A stretch of DNA of 24,395 nucleotides from Limiplasma sp045538465 (GCA_045538465.1 JAZSRK010000129.1:1-24395), one strand, 5' to 3'. Positions 14,221 through 21,223 are shown, counted from the stretch's first letter. Program-made: numbers and translations. Notes: generated by a model from the sequence alone, not told the origin.

Positions 14221-16488
14221 GTGAAACGGAAACTTTGGAAAGCGGCAGTTCTTGTTTTGCTGCTAGTACTTGTACTAAATACAGCAATTGCCAAGATCAG
14301 CGGTATCAAGATTATGGCGATCAGGCACGATAGTGCATCGCCCATTATCTATCTGCAAATGAAGGCTTTGGATAACAATGGCGTTGCCACCAAGGCACAG
14401 CGGAACAATGTTCGCTTTGTCGGCAGTGCAGACGAGGTAGAGCTGACGGCGACCGAACTGACCGGCGATCAGGTTGGTCACATCATTGTTATTGATGCTT
14501 CTCTGTATTATTATGGTACGACCTATATTAAGATAGAGAATATTCAAGAGATCGCGCGTTCCTATCTGTCCCGTCTTTCGCACGATGAGAGAGTTCTCTT
14601 CGTTATTGCCCAAGATGGTGCTTCGCCGACTTGCAGCAATTATATGTCTGTAGATGAGGCACAGAATTATTTGCAGCAGCTGACGCTGGGCACCAAGGCT
14701 TCTGCCTGTTTGGGCACAGCGGTGTGCACCGCCTTTGAGTATGCCATCAATCCTGCTCAGAGCGCGCCGCTTTTCAATAGCGTGTTTATCGTTGCCGACC
14801 CTGACATGGAGAGCAACGAAACAGATGCGCGCAGCTTGCAGGAAGCGGTTCAGCTTCGCAACAACAGCGCCATTGCTTTCGATGTGTTCGTAACTGCTCC
14901 GCACCGTCCGCAATATATGGAGGGTACCAGCAACAGCCGCCGTGCTGGTTTGGAAAACGGCTTTAGTGCGTTGGAAGACTTTGCAAAGCAGACCGGCGGC
15001 CAGTATGTGCAGGTCTATCAGGATAACAACGGCATCAAGACCGATGAACTGCATATGAAGCTTTCTGCTTGGGTAGATACATCGCTGTATTATGCGGTTG
15101 ATTATACGGCTATCGCAGGCCATCTCCCCAGCGACGACGCTGTTCAGGTGGTGCCTTTCACCGTTTATTGCAGCGATGAAAATGCTGAGGTTGCCAACAA
15201 GGTAGAAGTAACGGTTAATGCCGATATGCTGCCGGAAGTGACCCCCACCCCTGTAGTTGTTGAAGAAACGCCGACGCCCACGCCGGCACCCACTCCTGTG
15301 GTAGCAGTTGGACAGTCCGATTCCAAAGCTTTGCAAGCGATCAACGCGCTGTACAAGATGAATTACCTCACCAGCATAGACCACAAGGAGTTCGATAATA
15401 TTTGCTACAACGCTTATCTCGAGTTTTGCAGCAAAAATGGCATCGTTCCTGAAGAAGGTATTTACGAAAGCACCTTCAATCTGTTGCTGAGCGGCAATGG
15501 CGTTAGCATGGAATTGCCGACCCCCGAGCCCACTGCCACCCCCGAACCCACTGCTACCCCCGTACCCACGGTACCGGCGCAGGGCTATTCCATCAATGAT
15601 ATGGATACCGAAGGTAGCGGCGGTTTCATTGCTCAAATGCAGCAGGTTTTGAAAAACCTGAATTGCTACGATGAAGGCGCTGTTGCCTCTGTAGGTCGTT
15701 TGGACAGCGCAACGATCGATGCTGTCAACCGTTATTGCGAGGCATTCAACTGGTACAATGATAAACCCAACGGCGTAACGCAGACGATCTGTACAGAGAT
15801 CATTACCAATGGTGTTAACAGAGAACCCTTGGTGACGCCCGAACCCACCTTTGCCGAAAAGGTGAAGGCATTCCTTACCAGCACAATGTCTGTGGGCTCT
15901 TTGGCGATTCCTATGTGGATACCCGTATTGCTTTGCGCCTTGTTGGTCTTCGTGATCATCTTTATCATGATCCTTGCGGGCGGTAAGAAGAATGCAGCAC
16001 AATCTACAACGATCGCTTCGGTAGAGAAAGCGGCGGATTCGAACCCTGCAACTTATGCACCCCAGTATGGCGCATCTGCAACATCTTCCGGCATAAGCTC
16101 CAACCCCAGTAGTTCTTGGGCTCCCATCGACGATCAGGGCGAAACCGAAGACCCGTTCTATCAAAGACCGGTCAAACTGGAAGTTCGCTATCGCGGCAGC
16201 AGCCATACGTTTGATGTGGCGCTGAAGGAAAAGCCCCGCTACACCATTGGCCGTAAGAATTGCGATCTGCTGCTTGACGAATCCGACAAGAGCCTTTCCC
16301 GTACCCATGCAGAACTGTACTTTGCCTTTGGCCAAGTGTATCTGGTGGATACGAGCAGCTACCAGAACACGATGCTCAATGGCGTAAAGGTAAAGGATAT
16401 CGCCGGCAATGCCGGTAGCAATGGTGTTCCTGTCAACAATGGCGATGTTATGAAGTTCAGCGAACACGAAGTAACCATTACATGGTAA
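14221..16488 (+). CDS. Transmembrane protein with outer VWA-like region and cytosolic FHA domain
   Basis: The product is 755 aa. Lys/Arg-rich N-terminus, then a membrane helix (about 8-23). An outer von Willebrand A-like region (about 85-300) has a degenerate metal site (DASLY instead of D-x-S-x-S). Pro-Thr linkers (341-360 and 432-452) alternate with two helical segments (366-425 and 467-530) resembling peptidoglycan-binding-type modules. A second membrane helix (about 561-587) follows. A cytosolic C-terminal FHA domain (about 652-755) has TIGR at 675-678, SRTH at 693-696 and NG at 720-721, the residues that bind phosphothreonine. It could carry wall contact or outer assembly state to the kinase network. 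The GTG start is supported by GGAGGGG 5 nt upstream; starts further upstream overlap the preceding gene. The VWA assignment is by fold pattern, the FHA by clear motifs. Confidence 0.88.
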   Translation: MKRKLWKAAVLVLLLVLVLNTAIAKISGIKIMAIRHDSASPIIYLQMKALDNNGVATKAQRNNVRFVGSADEVELTATELTGDQVGHIIVIDASLYYYGTTYIKIENIQEIARSYLSRLSHDERVLFVIAQDGASPTCSNYMSVDEAQNYLQQLTLGTKASACLGTAVCTAFEYAINPAQSAPLFNSVFIVADPDMESNETDARSLQEAVQLRNNSAIAFDVFVTAPHRPQYMEGTSNSRRAGLENGFSALEDFAKQTGGQYVQVYQDNNGIKTDELHMKLSAWVDTSLYYAVDYTAIAGHLPSDDAVQVVPFTVYCSDENAEVANKVEVTVNADMLPEVTPTPVVVEETPTPTPAPTPVVAVGQSDSKALQAINALYKMNYLTSIDHKEFDNICYNAYLEFCSKNGIVPEEGIYESTFNLLLSGNGVSMELPTPEPTATPEPTATPVPTVPAQGYSINDMDTEGSGGFIAQMQQVLKNLNCYDEGAVASVGRLDSATIDAVNRYCEAFNWYNDKPNGVTQTICTEIITNGVNREPLVTPEPTFAEKVKAFLTSTMSVGSLAIPMWIPVLLCALLVFVIIFIMILAGGKKNAAQSTTIASVEKAADSNPATYAPQYGASATSSGISSNPSSSWAPIDDQGETEDPFYQRPVKLEVRYRGSSHTFDVALKEKPRYTIGRKNCDLLLDESDKSLSRTHAELYFAFGQVYLVDTSSYQNTMLNGVKVKDIAGNAGSNGVPVNNGDVMKFSEHEVTITW

Positions 16489-16507
16489 TTACGGGAGAGT
16501 GAGTCAA

Positions 16508-17074
16508 ATGTCAGCAGAACAGTTCCATCGCGTCATGATCGCCGCAGTGCTGCTGAATCTTTTTGTGGTGGTTTTTCTCTTCTTGCTCGAGCCGGTCGTG
16601 GCGGTATTCTGGATCCTGTTGTCGGTTCTGATCCTGATCGTGCAAAAGAGAAAGCACCCTGCTCTCTTTCAAGCGGAAAAGGAGCGTCTCACCGCTCCTT
16701 TCCGCAGAATGAAAGAAAAGATCTGGGGCGTTCCCGAAGATCCTGACAAACGTAAGATCGACTTTGTTCATGAATATGAACTGGTTCTGAAACGTTCGAC
16801 TGGCGATAGGCATTATCTAATAACGAAGGAAGATTTTCTCGTAGGGCGCGCGACCCAGTGCGATGCCCGGATCGATGGTGACAAGGCTATCGGTCGTGAA
16901 CATTGCCGCATTTTGTTTCGAAAGTACAGTCAGGAATACTACATCGAAGACTTGCGCAGCCGAAGCGGTACCTATCTGGGTACCAAACGGCTGGAACCGT
17001 TTACGCAGGAAAAACTTCCTCCCAACACAGAATTGACGATCGGCAATAGTCGCTTGCATTTTCAAAAAAGGTAG
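16508..17074 (+). CDS. Membrane-anchored FHA-domain protein
   Basis: This 188-aa protein has two N-terminal membrane helices (about 8-27 and 29-46) forming a tight hairpin, then a basic linker and a cytosolic FHA domain (about 90-187). FHA landmarks are VGR (112-114), IGREH (128-132, where the usual Ser is Gly) and SGTYLG (153-158, where the usual Asn-Gly is Leu-Gly). Phosphothreonine binding may therefore be weakened. It is probably a partner of the VWA/FHA protein 20 bp upstream. The ATG at 16508 is 10 nt after GGGAG. An in-frame GTG at 16499 is only 1 nt from that site and is rejected. Confidence 0.88.
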   Translation: MSAEQFHRVMIAAVLLNLFVVVFLFLLEPVVAVFWILLSVLILIVQKRKHPALFQAEKERLTAPFRRMKEKIWGVPEDPDKRKIDFVHEYELVLKRSTGDRHYLITKEDFLVGRATQCDARIDGDKAIGREHCRILFRKYSQEYYIEDLRSRSGTYLGTKRLEPFTQEKLPPNTELTIGNSRLHFQKR

Positions 17075-17085
17075 GATGGATCATT

Positions 17086-17433
17086 ATGACGGATCAGATC
17101 CGATATGAAACAGAAGATGCCTATCGAGTAATGGCACAGCTTATGCGGTTGGAAGATGATCTGGATGCGCTTGCCCTCCGTTTGCGTACCCTCTATCTTT
17201 ATTCCGCACTGAGCGACCATTTTCTCGAGGACTTGCGCTACTATTGCATCCGCACGAAAGAAGCGGCTCAGCGAGCGAACGGCATCCGGTTTGCGGTGGG
17301 CATGTGCGACGAGATATTCCTGTCGTACGAAGATAGCGTAAACCAAAGCATGCAAAGGGATTTACGCGTGTATGTACCCCTTCCCACGCAAGCTTCTTCA
17401 CGGGACAAAATACCGTTCGTTCCAAAAATCTGA
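17086..17433 (+). CDS. Small helical T7SS-associated protein
   Basis: This 115-aa, mainly helical protein has no recognised family and no W-x-G. Its N-terminus MTDQIRYETE resembles that of the 480-aa putative effector at 18944 (MADQIRVNSE). In both, a helix with L-x-x-L-D-x-A and an acidic second helix ending in an aromatic/acidic stretch follow. It may be a free-standing relative of the effector's targeting domain or a helical partner for it (inference). It has two Cys and a basic-Pro tail. It starts 11 bp after the FHA gene, so it is translated from the same message. Its stop codon lies inside the palindrome 17427-17447. Confidence 0.75.
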   Translation: MTDQIRYETEDAYRVMAQLMRLEDDLDALALRLRTLYLYSALSDHFLEDLRYYCIRTKEAAQRANGIRFAVGMCDEIFLSYEDSVNQSMQRDLRVYVPLPTQASSRDKIPFVPKI

Positions 17434-17447
17434 CATTCTGTCAGATT
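17427..17447. promoter_or_regulatory. Perfect 9-bp palindrome upstream of the WXG100 promoter
   Basis: AATCTGACA (17427-17435) and TGTCAGATT (17439-17447) form a perfect dyad around TTC, spanning the stop codon of the preceding gene. It lies about 24 bp upstream of the extended -10 at 17471. No T-run follows, so it is more likely an operator or an mRNA hairpin than an efficient terminator. Confidence 0.5.
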
Positions 17448-17470
17448 CGATATCATTCCTAACCGGTGTT

Positions 17471-17479
17471 TGATATACT
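17471..17479 (+). promoter_or_regulatory. Extended -10 promoter for the WXG100 gene cluster
   Basis: TGATATACT is a TGn-TATACT extended -10 element in the only sizeable gap of the operon (17434-17528). No good -35 box is seen 17 nt upstream, which suggests an activator-dependent or weak promoter. The palindrome at 17427-17447 may provide the control. Transcription would start near 17486, about 43 nt before the WXG100 ATG. Confidence 0.55.
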
Positions 17480-17528
17480 TCAACCATCGGATGAACCCAA
17501 CGACTTAAGAATGGATGGTGACTTGGTA

Positions 17529-17819
17529 ATGACAGACCTCTTGGTAACTTTCAGCGCGATTGCCCGTTTCCTTGGTAAAGCACAGGAAGCACAGGAACAA
17601 TTGGAGAACGCCAACGAAGAAATGCGCCGTGCAGCACAGGAACTGTGCGGTAAGTGGGAAGGCGCAGCAGCAGCTGCCTTCGCCGACGAACAGGATGTTC
17701 TGTACAACTGGTGCTCCCAGCTTGGTATGGTTGGCGCCGAGTACATGGGCGTACTGCAGAGCGTAAAGGCGAAGTACGCTGAGGGCGAAAACGAGATCGC
17801 TAATAAGATCAGAGGATAA
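17529..17819 (+). CDS. WXG100 protein 1 (EsxA-like)
   Basis: This 96-aa helical hairpin protein is a small T7SS substrate/partner. It has W-E-G at 43-45 between two helices and a Y-A-E-G-E (Y-x-x-x-E) motif near the C-terminus, matching the general T7SS export signal. The start at 17529 (GGATGG about 10 nt upstream) places Trp at 43, as in the next two WXG100 proteins. Longer in-frame starts exist (ATG at 17511 and codons back to 17466), but the furthest lies inside the promoter. It is the first of four WXG100 genes in a row. Confidence 0.88.
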   Translation: MTDLLVTFSAIARFLGKAQEAQEQLENANEEMRRAAQELCGKWEGAAAAAFADEQDVLYNWCSQLGMVGAEYMGVLQSVKAKYAEGENEIANKIRG

Positions 17820-17853
17820 CATCGACTAAAAGATTTAGAAAGGAATTAAGACG

Positions 17854-18177
17854 ATGGATAAAATCAGAGTGGTTGACGTTGAGCTACATGCGTGTGCAGC
17901 AGCTTACCTTAAGAGCCTGGAAACTCTCCGCGGTGCGGTGGCTACCTATCAGAAATCGCTGCAGGCACTGAGCAGCGACTGGACCGGCAGAGCCTTCCTC
18001 ATTATGAGTGCAAAGGTTGCCGATCTGACTGCAAAGATCGTTAAGTCTTACGACCGCGTGATCGACGCTGTTTCCGAACTGGGCGAAGTGGAATCCATCT
18101 TCACCGAGAACGAAAGCGAGATCAAAGGCATGGTCAGCAATCTGGATGCAGGTACCCGTTCTCCCTTCGGTGGCTGA
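17854..18177 (+). CDS. WXG100 protein 2 with SPFGG tail
   Basis: This 107-aa WXG100-family protein has W-T-G at 43-45. The C-terminus is longer than in its neighbours and ends in R-S-P-F-G-G, a tail shared with WXG100 protein 4. No clean Y-x-x-x-D/E motif was found, so it may be exported as a dimer with a partner that carries one. AAAGGA lies upstream of the ATG, 34 bp after the previous stop. The region around its stop codon is part of a 14-bp tandem duplication. Confidence 0.88.
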   Translation: MDKIRVVDVELHACAAAYLKSLETLRGAVATYQKSLQALSSDWTGRAFLIMSAKVADLTAKIVKSYDRVIDAVSELGEVESIFTENESEIKGMVSNLDAGTRSPFGG

Positions 18178-18195
18178 TAAACGGTGGCTGATAAA
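18168..18195. repeat. 14-bp tandem duplication over a stop codon
   Basis: CGGTGGCTGATAAA occurs twice in direct tandem (18168-18181 and 18182-18195). The first copy holds the last Gly codons and TGA stop of WXG100 protein 2. The second is in the intergenic gap. It looks like a replication-slippage event with no effect on the protein. Confidence 0.85.
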
Positions 18196-18215
18196 CAAGA
18201 AAGGAAGATAAAGCA

Positions 18216-18509
18216 ATGGCATTGATTGAAGTAACAATTTCCCAACTGCAGAGCGCTGCAAAAGGTATTCGGAATGCAAACGAGAGTTTCATCGAAGCAG
18301 CAAACAATTTGAAGAACGCTGCTGATGCATTGGCTTCCACTTGGGAAGGCCAGTCCCACGATGTGTTTGTTGCTGAGCAGGAGCGTATCGACAACTGGTA
18401 TCGGGTTATGAGCCAGTGTGTTAGCGATTACGCCAGCACGATGGATGCTGCCGCCGGCAAGTATATGAGCGCCGACATGGAAGCTAAGGCCGCTATTAAC
18501 AAGCACTAA
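18216..18509 (+). CDS. WXG100 protein 3 (EsxA-like)
   Basis: This 97-aa WXG100-family protein has W-E-G at 43-45 and a Y-M-S-A-D (Y-x-x-x-D) motif near the C-terminus, the usual bipartite T7SS export signature. It is close to WXG100 protein 1 in length and in the aromatic D-N-W-Y / Y-N-W stretch of the second helix (residues 59-62), so these two may be recent paralogues. AAAGGAAG precedes the ATG. Confidence 0.9.
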   Translation: MALIEVTISQLQSAAKGIRNANESFIEAANNLKNAADALASTWEGQSHDVFVAEQERIDNWYRVMSQCVSDYASTMDAAAGKYMSADMEAKAAINKH

Positions 18510-18541
18510 TTGAATGAGTACTGAGTACAGGAGGCAATAAA

Positions 18542-18868
18542 ATGGCTGAACTTATTAAAGTAACAACTGGTGAATTGCAGGAAGCGATTACCAAGTTTGA
18601 TCGTTGCAAAGAGCAGCTTGCCGCAGCTTATGGCAAGATGGCTACCGAAGTGGCTATTCTCAGCCCTTCTTGGAATGGCGCTGCCAGCGAAGCATTTGAT
18701 GCACAGTTCGCTTCTCTGGTAAGCAATCTGCGTACCAGCGATGAGACCGTTGCCCAGGCCATTACCGGTTTGCGCGCTGCAGTTTCTGGCTACGAAGAAA
18801 TGGAAAATGCCGCTGCTCAAGCGCTGAGCGGTATGACCGATGCAGCTGATAGTCCCTTTGGTGGCTAA
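18542..18868 (+). CDS. WXG100 protein 4 with SPFGG tail
   Basis: This 108-aa WXG100-family protein has W-N-G at 44-46, Y-E-E-M-E (Y-x-x-x-E) in the second helix, and the tail D-S-P-F-G-G, which matches WXG100 protein 2. The cluster therefore alternates short-tailed (1, 3) and SPFGG-tailed (2, 4) forms, suggesting two heterodimer pairs made by duplication of a pair of genes (inference). AGGAGG lies just upstream of the ATG. Confidence 0.9.
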   Translation: MAELIKVTTGELQEAITKFDRCKEQLAAAYGKMATEVAILSPSWNGAASEAFDAQFASLVSNLRTSDETVAQAITGLRAAVSGYEEMENAAAQALSGMTDAADSPFGG

Positions 18869-18891
18869 GCAAGTAGATCTTGTAATGTTTT

Positions 18892-18922
18892 CCCGGAGAT
18901 TGCCGCTGTGGCAGTCTCCGGG
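18892..18922 (+). other. Strong intercistronic hairpin without a T-run
   Basis: A 13-bp stem (18892-18904 with 18910-18922, one G-T wobble) with a 5-nt loop separates the WXG100 genes from the effector gene. It is followed by AGGGATAAGG, not T-residues. It is probably an mRNA-stabilising or partially terminating structure that keeps the upstream WXG100 message abundant relative to the effector message. Confidence 0.6.
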
Positions 18923-18943
18923 AGGGATAAGGATTGAAGAAAG

Positions 18944-20386
18944 ATGGCAGATCAGATTCGTGTGAACAGCGAGCAGATGGAAACCCTTTCTGCTCAATTG
19001 ACAAAGCTTTATTCTGCGTTGGACGCGGCACAAAGCCAAATACGCGGCATTCGAATCGACCGGCAAAGCGGGTCGGAGATCGCCATTTATGGTTCTTCAG
19101 CAAGACTCGCATGCTCTAACCGCATCATGAGCGGCAGCACGGTGGCGGAGTATTTGGCAAGTGCAGCCAGCTGTCTTGGCGCAACGGGAGAGTATTCGGG
19201 GCTTTTGCGCAAGAATGTTGGCGAGGCGTTGGCTATCTTCCTTGCCTGCGAAAGAGATATTATTGGCGATGTTTCGTCCATGCTGCTGCCTGATATCTTG
19301 ATGGAAGGTGTTGCCCAATCGTTGGGCTATTCGAATGACAAAAGTACCTGGTCGGCTGAAATGCACAAGAAAGTAAGCCAGATCATCAAGAATGCGAAGA
19401 TCAGCAAAGATGGCGACTTGACCTATGTTGAAACCGATGATCGGAAAATGCTGATCGGTCCTAACGGCTTGATCGCCGACCAGGAAGAAAAGAGTGGGCT
19501 GAGTGGCAAGAAGACCACCACCCGTATTTACGATGGAAAGAGCCGCACAAAGATAGAGCAAGAAGTTGGTGTACTTGACGGTATCAAGTACAAAGAAAAG
19601 ATCCTTAAGCCTAAAGAAGATTCGGATTCTGGGGCTTATGATATTGAAACCGGCAAAGAAGTTGAAAACAAAGAAGAAACTGGCAAGCGTGTTGGCTTGA
19701 TCACTGTCGGTGCTTCTTCCGGCATTACGGAGAGTATTTGGGCAGAGAGCCAGACTTATGAAGATGGAAAAACGACCGCTAAGGTGGATGTTGGTCTTGG
19801 CAACCTCGAGGCTACAGCATCAGCCACAGCTGGTATGGGTGTATATGTTCCGGGTGAAGATGGCGAATTAAAACTGTATTATGGCGCACAAGGCAAGATC
19901 GGTGTTTCTGCAACCGTTGCCGAAGTGAACGCTTCTATGGAATACGAGCTTTGCGACAACGTATCTGTGGGCGTTGAGAGCAATATAACCGTAGGCGAAG
20001 CGAAGATGGAGGCGGAGGGTTCCGTTGGCTTTATTGATGGTAAGCTGGAAGCCAATCTTAATGCCTCTGCCGAACTGAATGCGTTTACTGCCGAGGTGCA
20101 GGGTAAGCTCGATACCGGTATTGTTGATGGTACAGTGGGCGGCGGTGTTACAGTTGGTCTGGGCGCCCATGCCAATGTTGGCATCGATGGCGGCGTTATC
20201 AAGTTTGATTTGGGTGTGGCTGCCGGTCTTGGTCTCGAGATCAACGGTGAATTGGACTTTAGTGATACGATCAATGCCGTAGGCGATGTATATAACGGCG
20301 TATCTGAATTTGTCGGCGATGCATGGAATGGTGCAGCAAATGCACTCTCTGACGGCTGGAATACGATTACCGGCTGGTTCGCTTAA
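18944..20386 (+). CDS. Putative T7SS effector: helical N-terminus and glycine-rich beta C-terminal region
   Basis: The 480-aa product has no known family. Residues 1-125 are mainly helical, like the targeting domains of T7SS effectors, but the canonical LXG signature is not obvious. Residues 150-250 are charged. Residues 255-440 are rich in Gly, Ala and Val with alternating polar/hydrophobic residues (G-x-x-x-A-x-A-x-V), suggesting a repeated beta sheet. The last 40 residues form an amphipathic segment with three Trp (DAWNGAANAL, GWNTITGWFA). No signal peptide or catalytic motif is visible. Such Gly-rich regions with amphipathic tails occur in bacterial polymorphic toxins and may insert in membranes. 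The genes right after it (DUF3592-like membrane protein, DUF4176-like protein) fit immunity or accessory roles. It may instead be a structural secreted protein. Confidence 0.75.
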   Translation: MADQIRVNSEQMETLSAQLTKLYSALDAAQSQIRGIRIDRQSGSEIAIYGSSARLACSNRIMSGSTVAEYLASAASCLGATGEYSGLLRKNVGEALAIFLACERDIIGDVSSMLLPDILMEGVAQSLGYSNDKSTWSAEMHKKVSQIIKNAKISKDGDLTYVETDDRKMLIGPNGLIADQEEKSGLSGKKTTTRIYDGKSRTKIEQEVGVLDGIKYKEKILKPKEDSDSGAYDIETGKEVENKEETGKRVGLITVGASSGITESIWAESQTYEDGKTTAKVDVGLGNLEATASATAGMGVYVPGEDGELKLYYGAQGKIGVSATVAEVNASMEYELCDNVSVGVESNITVGEAKMEAEGSVGFIDGKLEANLNASAELNAFTAEVQGKLDTGIVDGTVGGGVTVGLGAHANVGIDGGVIKFDLGVAAGLGLEINGELDFSDTINAVGDVYNGVSEFVGDAWNGAANALSDGWNTITGWFA

Positions 20387-20398
20387 AGGAGTAAAGCG

Positions 20399-20806
20399 AT
20401 GATCCGTATTGTTATTGGGCTGATGATCGTGGTTCTTGTTATTGCCGCTTGCTGGTGCTTTACTTATGAAAAGCGCTTTGTTGCCAAAGCCGCAAAAGCA
20501 CCGGCCGTGGTCGTAGATGTAATTTATTCTCCCAGAGAAGGACAGAGCACCCCGTTTGTAGAATTTATTGATGAAACGGGTGCCAAGATCCGTTGCCGTG
20601 CGCAGAGTGCCGGTGCCTTTGGGGTAAAGACCGGCCAGCAGGTTCAAATTCTTTACACCCGTAAGCAAACCATGGGTACGACCATGAGCAATGTATTCAT
20701 TTTGAACCAACACGGCAAAGCGCCTCTTTGGGGGTACACGATCGGCGGTGTGGTAATGCTGATCGCTGCAGCCATGCTGGTGATGGTTTTTCTCAAATTT
20801 CGATAA
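20399..20806 (+). CDS. DUF3592-like membrane protein, candidate immunity protein
   Basis: This 135-aa protein has an N-terminal membrane helix (about 2-19), a middle beta-rich domain (about 35-100) with P-F-V-E-F-x-D and a V-x-I-L-Y-x strand, and a C-terminal membrane helix (about 111-131). This helix-beta-helix layout is typical of DUF3592-type proteins. No enzyme motif is seen. It begins 12 bp after the putative effector stop, with AAAGGAG before the ATG. That position and its membrane location suggest protection against a membrane-acting effector, but this is inference. It could equally be a membrane accessory component. Confidence 0.72.
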   Translation: MIRIVIGLMIVVLVIAACWCFTYEKRFVAKAAKAPAVVVDVIYSPREGQSTPFVEFIDETGAKIRCRAQSAGAFGVKTGQQVQILYTRKQTMGTTMSNVFILNQHGKAPLWGYTIGGVVMLIAAAMLVMVFLKFR

Positions 20807-20842
20807 GTGATCTGTGCTCACTATATAAACGGAGGGATGAAC

Positions 20843-21139
20843 ATGAAACTGGAAGGTTTGCTGCCTGTAGGGTCTGTTGTGATGCTCAAGGGCGGTACGC
20901 ACCGCACGATGATCATTGGTTATTGCCAGCGCTTGGTAAACGAGCCTGATACCGTATTTGATTATGTGGGCTGCCTTTTCCCCGAAGGCTACCTTTCTGC
21001 GGATAAGAATTTCCTGTTTAACCGGGATCAGGTTGAAACCATTTATCATGTGGGTTACCAGACCGATGGTCAGATGGCCTTTGTGGATAAGATGGAGAAG
21101 GCACTGGAGTCCTTTAATAGTAAGGAAGAAAAGCTGTAA
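20843..21139 (+). CDS. DUF4176-like protein of T7SS loci
   Basis: This 98-aa cytosolic protein opens with LLPVGSVVMLKGG (residues 5-17) followed by R-T-M-I-I-G-Y. That is the hallmark of the DUF4176 family, often found in Firmicutes T7SS/effector operons and thought to act as an accessory or chaperone of effectors. The middle part (F-D-Y-V-G-C-L-F-P-E-G-Y-L) also fits. The ATG at 20843 is 6 nt after GGAGGG; an in-frame ATG at 20837 abuts that site and is rejected. It is the last gene of the operon, followed by a strong terminator. Confidence 0.85.
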   Translation: MKLEGLLPVGSVVMLKGGTHRTMIIGYCQRLVNEPDTVFDYVGCLFPEGYLSADKNFLFNRDQVETIYHVGYQTDGQMAFVDKMEKALESFNSKEEKL

Positions 21140-21184
21140 ACTGTTGCTACTGATAACAAAAGGATCGTAAATATTGAGATAATG

Positions 21185-21223
21185 AACGGCGGCATCCGCA
21201 TGGGAGCGGGTGCCGCCGTTTTT
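21185..21223 (+). terminator. Intrinsic terminator ending the T7SS operon
   Basis: A 15-bp GC-rich stem (21185-21199 with 21206-21220, one T-G wobble) has a 6-nt loop and is followed by a T-run (21219-21223). It lies 46 bp after the last plus-strand gene and between convergent genes. On the minus strand it lacks a T-run, so it mainly ends the plus-strand transcript. Confidence 0.92.

Noticed and set aside
14275..16467. Long minus-strand open frame (730 codons) opposite the VWA/FHA gene
   Set aside because: It is a shadow of the sense gene. The sense frame has membrane helices, Pro-Thr linkers and FHA motifs; the antisense frame has none.
17427..17447. Palindrome read as an intrinsic terminator
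   Set aside because: The stem is only 9 bp and AT-rich at the base, and no T-run follows, so efficient termination is unlikely.
19868..21049. Minus-strand open frame (393 codons) opposite the effector, DUF3592-like and DUF4176-like genes
   Set aside because: It spans three sense genes with good ribosome-binding sites and conserved patterns, so it is a shadow frame.
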